64,000 bases of DNA, from positions 124,001 to 188,000 of the forward strand of contig NBIV01000094.1 of assembly GCA_003194525.1 (NCBI GenBank), read 5' to 3'. Positions 10,618 through 20,876 of this stretch are shown here, in pieces (positions within the stretch are counted from its first letter, which is position 1; every line of letters starts with the position of its first letter). The position numbers and the translations under genes are program-made. The DNA is from Gracilariopsis chorda. Lineage: Eukaryota; Rhodophyta; Florideophyceae; Gracilariales; Gracilariaceae. The notes beneath the pieces are model-generated. The model did not search any database. It saw nothing but the letters and a program-made list of their open reading frames with translations, and was not told where the DNA came from.

Positions 10618-11319
10618 TGTGAATCTCTCCAACATACTCATTGCGTCCACGAAACATCTGGTAGACGAAGACAACGAGTAGGCACGTGAGGTGTTTCCTA
10701 GACAGAAGGTGACACTCTACTCGTGCAGTAAGGTCGTATGGTTCCGTAGGCACCACTCTTCATCCGATATCACCGACAAAACAGTGCCAGAGCTTTCGTA
10801 CAACTATGAACCTACGAGAGTGCCCCACCACGGTCTACCGATCAAGTTGGGAGTTCCATTCATGGTAATGCGGAATGTATTGCATCCGCACTTGGTGAAA
10901 GGAGACATGTTTGTAGTCACGCGAATAGTTAGATTAACGCTAAGGTTAGGCAGGTTTGACAATGACAGAGGCCTTCTGGAGGCCCTCGTGCTGCACTGTA
11001 TTGATTTTCAGTTCATGCTTGCGAGCGTGACCTTGACTCGAAGGCATTTTCCGGTCCGACTGGCTTTGCGGTAACCGTGCAAAACGCGCAAGGCATGAAG
11101 TTGCTGCGGATGACCGTAGATGTACGAAGCAATTTCTTCTGTGCGAGACAGCTCTGCGTGGTAATGTGAGGGGTTCGGAAGAGAGAGGAAGTACTGCTGT
11201 TTCATGAAGCAGAGGCAACTCCTCCTAATGTAACTGTGACTCATCCAATATGCAAGCTTGCAAACCCAGTTTTGCAGAAAGCGATAGACTTTTGCAATAT
11301 CCCTCCTAACGCTCAATGA
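10618..11319 (+). pseudogene. Helitron PIF1-type helicase, C-terminal fragment
   Basis: Fragments in at least two frames give NILIASTKHLVDEDNE (family: AILTPTNxxVDxxN), then LPIKLGVPFMVMRNVLHP (family: LKVGAPxMLLRNLDP), TRRHFPVRL (family: RRRQFPVRLAFAMT), and GFAVTVQNAQGMKLLRMTVD (family: AFAMTINKSQGQTLxxVGVD). The frame changes between FPVRL and the last motif, and a TGA interrupts the next motif (near 11167). The last open stretch ends at the TGA at 11317-11319. The Walker A and B motifs that should precede this are absent: the linker motifs end at about 10617 and motif V/VI-type sequence starts at once, so about 1 kb of coding sequence is deleted. Confidence 0.75.
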
Positions 11320-11677
11320 GCGCACAGAAAGGTGTTCTTTACTGCAATTCTCTTCATATTGCCGCTCTGTCTCTATGTCTTTAGCTACCGTTCACAAAAG
11401 GCTAATTCTGGAAAAAGGTCGAAGTTGGAAACTGTCCTTCCAGACCTCATATCTTGGCCATACTGGCTCCGATTTCAAATCTAATCATCTCATCACATTT
11501 GTCTCAATGAGACAAAGAGTTTGATATGAAAAAGGCGGAACCTTCAAACAGTAGACGCGCGATACCAATAAAAACGTACTGGACGGTGTCATCTTTATTG
11601 CACATGAGCTTCTTTCCATTCCCCGTAGGTCACTGTTCCACACTCTCGAGACCTTGTTCCCTCCTCACATTTCTGCG
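11320..11677. other. Spacer and probable leader of the pogo-like transposase
   Basis: No gene. The last 60 bases before the ATG at 11678 are pyrimidine-rich. A short inverted repeat TTTGTCTC/GAGACAAA lies at 11500-11517. I see no clear terminal inverted repeat for the downstream transposon. Confidence 0.3.
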
Positions 11678-13486
11678 ATGGCTCTGTTCATGCGCAAACA
11701 AGCCAACCGACTTCAAAAAAGTCGAGTCAGAGCGGAGCATCAACGCAGAATGAAACAAAACGCCGTAGTAATGCTCCAAGACAAAAACACTAAACACAAA
11801 ATCCGCGATATCGTCACAGCCACCCATCTCAGCAAAAGCACAGTTTATACCCTCAAACACATTATCGAGAGCAAAGCGTACGACCGATTAAACCAACAGC
11901 TTACTGACAATTCATGTTCACGAAAAGGAGCCCAAACGGTTTTTTTAACTCACGAAAAACAGAGTTTGATTGTTCACAGGTTGGAAGAGGCAGCAGATCG
12001 CGAATTCGCAGTTGATAATGACACATCGAAGTATGTTATGGCTTGCGTAGCGGCTGACCGCAGAACAATATGGAAAAATAATGTCCCATCAGATGATGCT
12101 ATTCGATCTTTTCGCGCCAGGCATAGAGATTTAACGTTCAAAAACCATTATCCGAAGGATAATGCAAAGCTGAAAGGAGAGACATACAAACACATTCAGA
12201 CTTTCTTCGATGTAGTTGGTAAGTTTGGTGAAGAAAATCGTGGTCTCCTTGATGATCCATCTCGGATTTGGAACATGGATGAAACGGCTGTGGATGAAAC
12301 GTGGGGCAAGGCAACCAAAGCCTATGGCTCGAAGTCTTCAAAACAGGGCGGATGCAAGGTCGCCGAAAAGATGCAAGGTGCAGAAAAACACATTACTGCC
12401 GTTCTTGTGTGCTCTGCATCTGGAAAGAAAGCCCCTCCATTCTATATCGTTGCCGAAAAAAAATTAATGCAGCATTGGATGGAACCCCTTCCCGGTATTT
12501 ATAAGAAGAGCGCTGCAGTTTGTAACGAGTTTCAGCGGCCGAACTCGATGCCTGCCGATGCTGTGGTGAAGTGTACAGAAAATGGTTCGATGGATAGTCA
12601 GATTCTAGAAGGTTTCATGAAACACGTTAACAACTTTGTTCGAAGGCATGTTCCAGAGTCGACTTCTTACCTTCTAACGATGGACGGGCACTCGTCGCGA
12701 AAGGGCATTTGCTGGGTTATAGAATGTGAGAAAAACCGATGTATCCCAGTTATCAAGCCGGCAAACACCTCACATATACTCCAACCGTGCGACCTTCGCA
12801 TCAACAAAACATTCAAAGAGTGGCTTCGATACCTGAGAGATCAGTTCGCACGCTCAGTAGTTCCCAAGACTCGTACAACTCGATTCAACCTTGCATGTGC
12901 AGTTTATGCACATCAGAAAATCTCCCCTCCAATCATCAAGTCCTCTTTTGAAGAAACAGGCATGTTTCCGTTCAACTCAAATTTTGCGAAAAGGTACAAA
13001 CGAGAGGATCCGGAAGAGGTTAGTGTGAAGACTGCTTTGGATGAAAACGTCGCGGACAGAACTCGACATGTCCAAAAAAGACGAACAGATGCAGAAGTTT
13101 GCAGCAAAGCTCGTCACATTCTAGCAACGGAAACGAGCGATGTGATGGTATGCCACAAACGTTTCCAACTTCTTCGAAGCGCAGAAACAGCCAGTAGCAT
13201 CATAATGAATACAATAACCCCGATTAAGACCGAGAAAAAGGTATTGGGAGACGTTCATTTGCAACCAAAGTTAGCCATGTTAGACTGTGGAGCGCCGGCG
13301 GAACACAAAACGGTAGCCCAGATGCTTGAAGAACGACGAAAGAAAGAGGCTGATAAACATGAAAAGGAAAAGAAAACTCAGCTTGAAGTGCAGCGCAGGG
13401 CGATTGAACGCGAAAAGAAGGACGCTCAGAAAGTGCAAAGTCAAGCACAAAAGGTTGCACGACAAGCAGAACGTGCCGAAAAGTGA
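11678..13486 (+). CDS. Pogo/Tigger-like DDE transposase (DDE_1 superfamily endonuclease)
   Basis: An uninterrupted frame of 602 codons from the first ATG (11678; the frame is open 8 codons further upstream from a TTG). Residue numbers here count from 11654. A helix-turn-helix lies at about 50-70 (IRDIVTATHLSKSTVYTLKH). The catalytic core has D209 in IWNMDET, D344 in LLTMDGHSS and D380 in ILQPCDLRINKTFKEW. The last two Asp are 35 residues apart, giving DD35D; the usual LDNCxxH and LQPxDxxxxxxFK forms are recognisable. Residues 550-610 form a Lys/Glu/Gln-rich coiled coil, a likely multimerisation tail. The length is usual for the family. This is the only transposase in the window without internal stops, so it may be recent or functional. 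A target-site TA and terminal repeats were not found by eye. Confidence 0.85.
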   Translation: MALFMRKQANRLQKSRVRAEHQRRMKQNAVVMLQDKNTKHKIRDIVTATHLSKSTVYTLKHIIESKAYDRLNQQLTDNSCSRKGAQTVFLTHEKQSLIVHRLEEAADREFAVDNDTSKYVMACVAADRRTIWKNNVPSDDAIRSFRARHRDLTFKNHYPKDNAKLKGETYKHIQTFFDVVGKFGEENRGLLDDPSRIWNMDETAVDETWGKATKAYGSKSSKQGGCKVAEKMQGAEKHITAVLVCSASGKKAPPFYIVAEKKLMQHWMEPLPGIYKKSAAVCNEFQRPNSMPADAVVKCTENGSMDSQILEGFMKHVNNFVRRHVPESTSYLLTMDGHSSRKGICWVIECEKNRCIPVIKPANTSHILQPCDLRINKTFKEWLRYLRDQFARSVVPKTRTTRFNLACAVYAHQKISPPIIKSSFEETGMFPFNSNFAKRYKREDPEEVSVKTALDENVADRTRHVQKRRTDAEVCSKARHILATETSDVMVCHKRFQLLRSAETASSIIMNTITPIKTEKKVLGDVHLQPKLAMLDCGAPAEHKTVAQMLEERRKKEADKHEKEKKTQLEVQRRAIEREKKDAQKVQSQAQKVARQAERAEK

Positions 13487-13492
13487 GCCCTT

Positions 13493-13672
13493 ATGCACTC
13501 TTTAAAAGTATATGAACGTATTATTAAGAGTGGAGTGCGCAGCGTTAGACGGAAGCAGCGGTCGGTTTGGGCTCGAAAGTTGCCGGGTGAGAAAGCGAGC
13601 TTGTTGCAAGCTATGCAGACGGCTGCGGAAGTTGTGGCAGACGTGGTATGTGGTGCTATGGGTGTTGAGTAG
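13493..13672 (+). CDS. 59-codon frame directly after, and in phase with, the pogo-like transposase
   Basis: After the TGA at 13484-13486 the same frame stays open for a further 61 codons to TAG at 13670-13672; the first ATG is at 13493. It is basic at first (RSVRRKQRSVWARKLPGEK), then has a helix-like AMQTAAEVVADVVCGAMG. It is either the original transposase tail cut off by a recent TGA, a readthrough extension, or a chance frame. I cannot assign a function. Confidence 0.3.
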   Translation: MHSLKVYERIIKSGVRSVRRKQRSVWARKLPGEKASLLQAMQTAAEVVADVVCGAMGVE

Positions 13673-14034
13673 ATTCCCTATTTAACCTTGAAACCGTTGT
13701 AGAGTTGATGCGGCAGTCGGGGGCGGTGTTCAGAGGCTAGAGGGGGTCACGAAATGAGTGGAAGGTCGTGAAGTGGTCAGTCTAAGGAACCAAGTACGCC
13801 GGAGCGATTGAACAATATTTAAAAGGCCAAAATGAAATAGTTTCTGAGATATCTTGAGAACATTTGAAAAGTGTACAATTCAAGCATTTTCTGAAAGGTA
13901 CTTGTCGCAAATAGCTATTATTTGTAAAACGCCACTCCTCAACCGCAGCGCAAAGCCCCGCCTATAGCTGAAAGCTGCTTGATTTTTTCAACTCCACAGT
14001 AATGATTTTTTTGTGGTATTACTTGCAAGAGGAG
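13673..14034. other. Spacer before element A
   Basis: No gene recognised. It contains AT-rich and G-rich non-coding sequence and ends at the LTR of element A. The five bases before the LTR are AGGAG. Confidence 0.3.
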
Positions 14035-14303
14035 TGTTAGTGCTGCACAAGAGCGGCGCCGAGAATATTTATTATTGTCTGTCTGTGTCTCTCTGTCTTT
14101 TTGTGTTTTTTATGTTCCTTCTTGTTCATTCTGCAACCGAGGGCAGTGAAGCAAACCTTATATGCTTCTCGGTTGTAACAGATAACTTACACGTGGCAAG
14201 TAGCTGGAGGGTTACTTTCCATGCTACCCAATAAAATACAGAATAGCAATGACATTGCTAGCTTATGTCATTGCTGTCATACACGTGTAGTACACGTATC
14301 ACA
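14035..14303 (-). repeat. 3' LTR of element A
   Basis: It matches 21425-21696 over its whole length, with scattered substitutions and small indels (for example ATATGCTTC against CTTATATTCTTC). Landmarks are GAGCGGCGCCGAGAATATT near the left end and GCAATGACATTGCTA near the right. It is 3' because gag-pol runs on the minus strand. Confidence 0.9.
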
Positions 14304-14347
14304 CGAAACTGTCCCTAGCGCCTGCCACGGGCCCGGCGCTGAAACAG

Positions 14348-14355
14348 TATATATA
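14348..14355 (+). promoter_or_regulatory. TATA box candidate for the antisense ORF of element A
   Basis: TATATATA lies 45 bp inside the inner edge of the 3' LTR and points towards the plus-strand frame that starts at 14610. Element B has a TATA box at nearly the same place (42 bp inside its 3' LTR), which argues for a real antisense promoter. The distance to the ATG is long (about 260 bp). Confidence 0.4.
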
Positions 14356-14609
14356 CAGTACGTTATCAGTCTCAAATAAGTTCTCATGCTCAGGCACCCC
14401 CCAAACCGGTTGTATCTTCTGCTGCGGCTCTTCGAAAGGGCCATAAACTCACACAAACTCATACTTTCGTCTCATATTCTTACTCTTGAGTGAAAACATC
14501 AGATTTGTAGCTGCGGGCGGCCCACTCAACACAGTTTCACAGTTTAGTCTGCAGTTCTTTTGATAAAAATTTTCGAGTAGTCAATCCCAACGCAAGTCAT
14601 GTTGCAAGA

Positions 14610-16598
14610 ATGCAAGTCAGCAATCTTCCCGTTCGTCAGTCTAATTGCAAACGTTACCCGAATCCCAAGTATTTTATTGAGGGGCCTCCTGTTACCTTAC
14701 CACCAGATGTTGTTGATATGATTCATGAAGTGCTTGATAAAGGTTATATATCACATAACTCAGCTCACAGTTCCACACATGCTTCTTTGCCAGAAATAGA
14801 AAATGATGTTAGTTCTTCTTCTTCAAGCTTAAATTATTCTTATATTTATTCAGACCGGAGATCTGAAGTTCATTTGAAGATTCAACGCATGCAAAAAAAA
14901 AATTGTTATTGAGAAGCTTATGGTTGGAGATGGATCCCGAGAAAGGAAACCAGTTCTTCGAGAGGGTGCTTTTTATGCATGTGCATCATCTCGTGTTGGT
15001 ATTGACCAGTTCTGTGAAATAGATGTGAATTCTCTTTCAATCTTCATTGAGCACGGCAAACATTTGTCCCGTCAATTGATTGCTGAGGCGTAGTACGCGC
15101 AGCGTGGTAATCTACAAAAGAAGTTACATATTCATTTGAGCGTCTCACCTTCTTTCGCAAATAGTGCACACCTGTATACAGAAAATATTCTGGAGGCAAT
15201 AAGAAGACCTCCTGGTGGTAGCATTATTATTTGAAAACCTGGTGCTGGTTCAGATGTCCCTGGCCTGAGGCACTTTCATGATCCCCATGGAAACAGGCCA
15301 TTACGACGACAGAACAGCGGAAATTGCCTTACTGCAGCCGCTAAGAACTGTGCGTATCAGATGGCATTATATCGTTCTGGGTAGAGCACGAAAGCCTCAG
15401 AGCTCGCAGGTCGACTAGAGAACGCACTTCTTCAGATTCATTATGCACTGAAAAGTGTTAGCAGTGCTTCAACTGCTATTAAAACCTCATGTCTTGGCCT
15501 CGATCTTTGACGTATACCAAAGTTTATGTACACCTTTGGCTTCTCAGCTGGATTCTCGGTCCTCATTGGTACGTGGTTCGTCTTCGCAATAACTGAAGTG
15601 CAACGCCCTCAGGGAGGGATTCCTGTTACTTGATCGTTTTCCCGGTATTATCGGTTGTGTAGTGTGTATATGAACTACGCCCCACAATGGTGGGTATGGA
15701 CACGTGGGACACGGTTTTCGGTCAATTGGCGGTTGGCCACAGTAGTGGATGTTGCCACGATATGTGGAGTACTTTAGTTGATTTTATTTATTATTTTCAC
15801 ACCCATTTCAGGGAAGCTAGTACTTAGTGCGACGGCGCACTGCCGTCGCACCAGTAAACCTTCCACAAGAAGGGACCCAAACCTGGGGAATTGGCTCTAG
15901 ATGTTACCGCTTGCGCACGTGCTCTACTCCTTCTTGGAGGGAAACGCCGTAAACCACGGGACATCTAACCCCCTTGCACATCTAGAGAGGCCCATTCTTG
16001 GGATTATAATTGTTCCAATAACATTGGTGTTTCGCCCTGTATAGTGAGTCCTGTCCACCGGCATTGCCGTATTTGTTCGTCGCTCTCGCGACTCAGCCTC
16101 GCCCACTCTTCCTTCTTTCCCTTCACTCTCCTCCTTTCCCCCTTTCATGGTAGTACATACCGCTACCCGCGGCCCTCCTGTGTGCACCCGCTCACACTTC
16201 CCCACTTACGTGGAAACATACCTCTACTGAGGATCACACCCCGCTCACGCGGATACCGATTCTTCGCCTTCACCTCCCTGCGCAAGTCGCGACAGGTGTC
16301 CCTGGTCTTGGAAACCCGCTTCGCCGTGACACCTCTGGGAGGGCTCTACCCAACTGGGTTCACCTAGTTAGAGGAAGATCCCGAACATCTTTCGTTGTTT
16401 TTCCCCTTTGGGGCATTGCACCACAATAACTCTGGAATAGACCATGTCATTGTCATTGATTCTTTGAAAGGAATCATAATCGACAGTGCCGAGTCCCGTC
16501 GTATCAAACTATGCATGGCTGCACTGAGACTTTTTGGAGGAGGTGAGCGACGCAATCCTCGCCTCGCGGAAGTACGACAGATGTTGTTCACGCATTAG
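14610..16598 (+). pseudogene. Antisense accessory ORF of element A, possible thiol-protease-like protein
   Basis: On the plus strand, opposite to gag-pol, a long coding remnant runs from 14610 to about 15593 and continues after a solo LTR at 16431-16598. The first part is a clean frame to 14912, then a slip in an A-run (14890-14900) and four stops (TAG, TGA, TAG, TGA) interrupt it. The N-terminal part has a Ser-rich linker. The middle contains NSGNCLTAAAKN, a Cys in a typical nucleophile setting. After the solo LTR come GIDHVIVIDS and GIIIDSAES, giving His and Asp. The order Cys, His, Asp is that of papain-like or transglutaminase-like folds. The ORF ends at TAG 16596-16598, 100 bp from the end of pol. 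No similarity to the antisense proteins of B and C is visible. The protease reading is an inference from three short motifs. Confidence 0.5.
15594..16425 (+). mobile_element. Solo LTR of the element C family inserted in element A
   Basis: An 832-bp block beginning TGAAGTGCAACGCCC and ending GGGCATTGCACCACA is the reverse complement, with substantial divergence, of the LTRs of element C (45840-46635 and 56532-57328). It is flanked on both sides by ATAAC (15589-15593 and 16426-16430), a 5-bp target-site duplication. Solo LTRs arise by recombination between the two LTRs of a full element. It splits the antisense frame of element A between the Cys motif and the His/Asp motifs. Its sense direction is the plus strand. 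Confidence 0.92.
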
Positions 16599-16697
16599 CA
16601 ATCGAAATTAATCATATTCAACATGCAAAATGCTTACATATGCATATGCACTCTTCATGAATCTTCAATAAATCTAATGCTTAATCATAGTTGTTTG

Positions 16698-18395
16698 TTA
16701 ATCTTCCAGTATCAATGGGCGTCGGAAATAGAACTTCAATCTCCTTGCATGAATATGTTGTCTTGTCACTCTACCGTGCATACTTTTCAGTTCATAGCGA
16801 GAGTGATTGGCGCTGGTCACACGGCATGGGCCGAAGTACTTGGATGTAAAGCCCGGCCATTTCTTAGCAAGGTTAAGTGCCTTGCCTTTGCAGATGAGAG
16901 CCTCATCACCAACATTAAATGTGATAATTGGCGTATGTCTAGTCTTCAGTTGAGATTGATCTTCAATCCTCTTGAGTCTTGTCGAAATCAAAGTATCTAT
17001 TATCAATTTCCGATGAGTTCCAGTGGCAGCTAGAAGTAATGGGGTGGTGTCATCATTAGTCATTTGGGGAGGAATTCCGTACAGGAGTTCAAAAGGTGAA
17101 CTGCGTCCTCGAAGTGAATGGCGCGGATATCCGTATAGGACACCGGTAATTGCTTCATCCCAAGTCGTCTGGGACTCTAAAACAGTTTTTCTCATAGCAT
17201 TCTTCAAAGTTCCAGTCATCCTCTCAGCTCTTCCATTTGACATTGGAGCATAAGCCAATACATTTTTCCAGACAATGCCATGCTCACTCGTAAAGTTCGT
17301 TAAAGTGCTTGCGGTAAAGCAAGTCGCATTGTCAGAGATGATAAGATGAGAATACCCAAAGGAATAGATTATTTCCTTCTGCACAAAGTCGATAACGGCT
17401 TGAGCTGTGGCATTTTTTGTAGCCCGAGCAAGGGGCCATCCAGTTAGATGCTCAACTGCGACTAACATGAACCTATTTCCTAAATTTGTGGCTGGGAATG
17501 GCCCGGCAAAGTCAATTGAAAATATGTGAAACAAGCCCGTGAGAGGATACTTCAGTGTCGTCTTGTATGTTGGGACGGATACAGCTATTTGAAATCCGTC
17601 ACAACTGTTCACATAATCAATGATATCACGATGAACGTTAGGCCACCAGTACCTGTCCAAAACAAAATTCTTAGTGCATTGAACATCCCAGTGCCCAATA
17701 TCATCATGAATTGTTTTCAGAATTAACGTTCTTGAAGCAAGTGGTGGGATTACTCGGAGGCCCTTGGAGTTACGTCTCATCAGTCTATCATTCCAAGTAG
17801 CAAACATCTTTGCGTTTTGGCGGATACTTCCTCGACGTTTGGGGTCTTTCTCCAAGATGTGTTTACCGTTAAGGTATCTCAGAGTATCCTCCAAATGATT
17901 CTCCATTCTCAACGACTCCACGTTTTCCATATTGATACAGCTCAGATCATCATACTTTTCTTCGATCTCATCAATCATAATTCGTGATAAATAGTCGGCC
18001 GCTTCGTTCTTCTTCCCCAAGCGGTACTGAATCTTAAAATCGTATTCGGCTAGAAAATCCATCCATCTCGCAAGTCTTCCGTGTATATCGTTCTTCTTAA
18101 ATGCGTACTGCAGCGCTTGATGGTCAGTTATCAACGTAAAAGGAAGGGCTGACAACAAGTACACCCTGAACTTTTTCAGCGCAAATATGACTGCAAGTGC
18201 TTCACGTTCGCATGCTGAATAGTTTCGTTCTGCCGATGTCATAGTCCGACTGGCATACTGTATGTGATGCACCTTCTTATCTTCTTTTCTCTGAGCAAGA
18301 ACAGCACCAAGCGAAACAGAAGAAGCATCTGTTTCCACGACAAATGGCGATTCGAAGTCAGGAAATGCGATGAAAGGTGGCGTAATCAACTTCAC
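16698..18395 (-). pseudogene. Element A RNase H and integrase
   Basis: A 565-codon frame, the C-terminal part of gypsy Pol. RNase H occupies about residues 15-140, with acidic residues in VVETDAS (D23), ITDHQAL (D91) and AADYLSR (D134). Integrase follows: a zinc-binding N-terminus with H230, H235 and C265, but the second Cys of the CxxC pair is Phe (CDGF); a catalytic core with D295 (FSIDFAGPF), D355 (IISDNAT) and E391 (NGRAERM), spacing DD35E; and a GPF-type module (KYFGPCRV) near the end. No chromodomain follows. The frame has no ATG at its start and continues upstream into reverse transcriptase past a TAG near 18440, so this is a piece of one long Pol. Confidence 0.85.
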
Positions 18396-18998
18396 TTTCA
18401 GTTCTTCAAATGCATTCTGTTTATTGGAGGTCCAAATCTATTTCTTCTTTTCTGATGTAGCTTCATGGAGGACTGGCGACGGTTCTGCAAAATTTGATAT
18501 GAAACGACGATAATACCCGGCTAGTCTCAGAAAACGTCTTAACTCAGATGCATTGCATGGCTCAAATGCCTTCTGTATTAGTGTAATCTTCTCTGGATCT
18601 ACTTGAATTCCACTACCATCAACAATGTGGCCGATGAGTCATAATTTGGATTGAGTGAAGCTGTATTTCGTAAACTTAATCTTCAATCCATAAGATTCAA
18701 CTCGATTAAAAACTTGTAAGCAATGATCAATATGTTCTTCGATATTATTCGAGAATATTACAACATCATCCAAATATACCATGGCGAATTCTAGTCCTTT
18801 CAAGACAACATCCATTATTCTCTGAAAAGTAGCAGGGGCATTCATAAGTCCAAATAGCATGACTTCAAATTGGTAGGTACCGTACCTGCCAACGAAATTT
18901 GTCTTCTCTTTGCAATAGTTAGCCATTCTTACTTGCCAGTATGCAGAGAATAGATCTAAAATTGTAAAGATGGTTGATCCTCTCAGGTCATCAAATAT
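18396..18998 (-). pseudogene. Element A reverse transcriptase, core and thumb
   Basis: The frame continues from the gag-pro ORF after a TAG at 18999-19001. It includes FTILDLFSAYWQV with the first catalytic Asp, LMNAPATFQRIM, and AMVYLDDVVIFS with the YxDD box. A TGA at 18639-18641 interrupts the stretch before LIGHIVDGSG, and a TAG lies near 18440. The catalytic residues are intact; only the nonsense codons kill it. It belongs with the RNase H/integrase frame that follows. Confidence 0.85.
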
Positions 18999-20831
18999 CT
19001 ATTCGATCTTCGGTAAAGGCCAACGATCGGCTTTCATCACTGCATTTATGGCTAGATATTCAACACAGAAGCGAGGTCTGCCATCTTTCTTCAGTGCAAT
19101 ACCGACAGGAAAAGACCACTCAGAAGCCGACGGGGTAATTACACCAATGCGCAGTATTTCATTGATCTCTTTTCGTACAACATCATTATATTTCGGAGGC
19201 AGTCTTCGCACCCTACTTTTTATTGGTATTGGATCATTCAGCTCGAACGAGTGTTTAACTGGAACATCAGATGGGCGCAAGTCTCCCAAAGACCAGGCAA
19301 TGATGTTTTTGTTCCTCACTGTTGAATTTAACACTTGCTGTACATGTAGTGGTAAATGTTTCAACTTCGTCGGTATATGAGCAGACTTTTCATCATCTTC
19401 TTCAGAAACAGTCTCCGATGTGGTGTCTTCATCATCTTCATTATGATCTTCTTCATCAGCATCTTCTTCTAGCAAATCCGGAATCCTTTCCTCTTCTTCA
19501 GCATGAAATATATCTGGATCGAAAGGGATCTGATCCCTTATCGAAAGAACATGATCTTCTTCACTCTCGCTCTTGTAGGAGCTTGAGAAAGCAACAATAT
19601 CAAAATCAATTGTGAAGCCTTCACTGTCGGTACCAGAGTCGAGTAGGCTCGGTATTTTGTAATCATAATCCAAGTCTAGGACAGATGTTTTTCCATCGAT
19701 CGTAACCATCAAATTCGGATTGCCAAGGTCTAGACAGGTCTCTAGTTCTTCCAATGTCGGTAATCCTATGATGATATCGAACGGGGGTTCTTCAACAACT
19801 AGGAAGTTCAAATGTGTTCTCGAACTTCCAAAGGTCACTGGTATATTCCGTAATACTCCTTTCACAACAGATGAGTTTCCATCAGCCACCGTTATCTTTC
19901 TAGTGGCAGATTCTGGAGATAACCCACGTCCTTCGACAAATGACAGGGACATAAGATTCCGGACTGCTCTGGAGTCCAGTAACGCTGCAACAAATGTTCC
20001 ATATACCTTCACTGAGACAAATTTTAGTCTTCTAGTGGGTGAATCTGTCTGCTTAGCAGTCATTGCTCGAGATGCAACATTCTTCACGCATAACTTTTTG
20101 ATTTGCTTCTTGGCTTCATCAGCGTCTCCGCGCAAAACTTGTCCAAACTTGAGGCCACATGAGGGATTGGCAAGTTCAATCAACACTTTGTACTTCCCAA
20201 CATGATCCGGTATGGATGGCTTGCGTTTAGTTGAAGCTTTCATCTTTTTCGCTGTTCTTCGAGTGGAAGTTCTCTTTGGAATGGAGGGGAGTCGCATAGG
20301 CTCTTTCTCCCCGACGTTTATAGGAACGCGCTCTATTGGATTCAGCAAAAGCGAGAGATCAGCTTCTGATGCCTTATGTTGCTTCGGCAAGGCCTTGCCA
20401 TCAGGTCCACGTTTGGTAGTATTCACAAGGTCTCCTTCTTGAACTTCAGTGAACACCGCTACCTGATTATTTACAGATGGGCCTGCATTAGAATCAGAGC
20501 AAGATTTAAGATTCCTCTCGGGTTTCGATTCAACATCGGCCTCGGTATTCCGTACTTTCTTCGGCTCCGGAGGTGAAAGTTTTGCCCAACACGTAGCTTT
20601 AGAATGCCCCAGTTTGTCATATATTCTGCAACAAGTGTTTCTGTGTGGGTTGTCGGGGCACGTTGAGGCTCCATGACCGAATTTATTGCAATACGAACAG
20701 GTGCGAATCTTACTCTCTTCTGTTGGCTCGCTCTGTGTTTTCTTTACTAACAGAGAGAGTTGTGAAATCTGCTCAGTCAGATCTTCCACCTTATTTTCCA
20801 AGGACTGAACGGCCTGTTCTGGACGACGCAT
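18999..20831 (-). pseudogene. Element A zinc knuckles, protease and start of reverse transcriptase
   Basis: 610 codons. A coiled coil lies at 5-30. A CCHC zinc knuckle is at C45-C48-H53-C58, and a second at about 67-81 has adjacent cysteines (CCRIYDKLGH) and is probably damaged. The retropepsin site at 286-288 reads DSR where DSG/DTG is expected, so the Gly of the active-site loop is lost; IIGLPTLEEL follows as in the family. An acidic Asp/Glu-rich linker covers about 430-490. The reverse transcriptase begins with EINEILRIGVITPSASEWSF and ends at a TAG after WPLPKIE, exactly before the first catalytic motif. It is in frame with the next Pol segment. Confidence 0.85.
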
Positions 20832-20876
20832 GATCTTCCTTGGTTCATTTCGACGAGATGATGAACCGTGAGCAAA

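Larger units (their letters stand above)
7211..11319 (+). mobile_element. Degenerate Helitron (rolling-circle transposon) with deleted helicase core
   Basis: Plus-strand fragments, in order, match the RepHel protein of Helitrons: a HUH replication initiator (9309-9797), the region linking Rep to helicase (9769-10617), and the end of the PIF1-type helicase (10618-11319). The ATP-binding part of the helicase is missing. Numerous stops and frameshifts make it non-autonomous. The left boundary is uncertain, because 7211-9300 contains plus-strand coding-like fragments that only weakly resemble the RepHel N-terminus. Helitrons start with TC and end with CTRR after a hairpin; I could not fix either end. 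Confidence 0.75.

Noticed and set aside
16044-16367. 107-codon plus frame
   Set aside because: It lies wholly in the solo LTR and does not match frames in the related LTRs.
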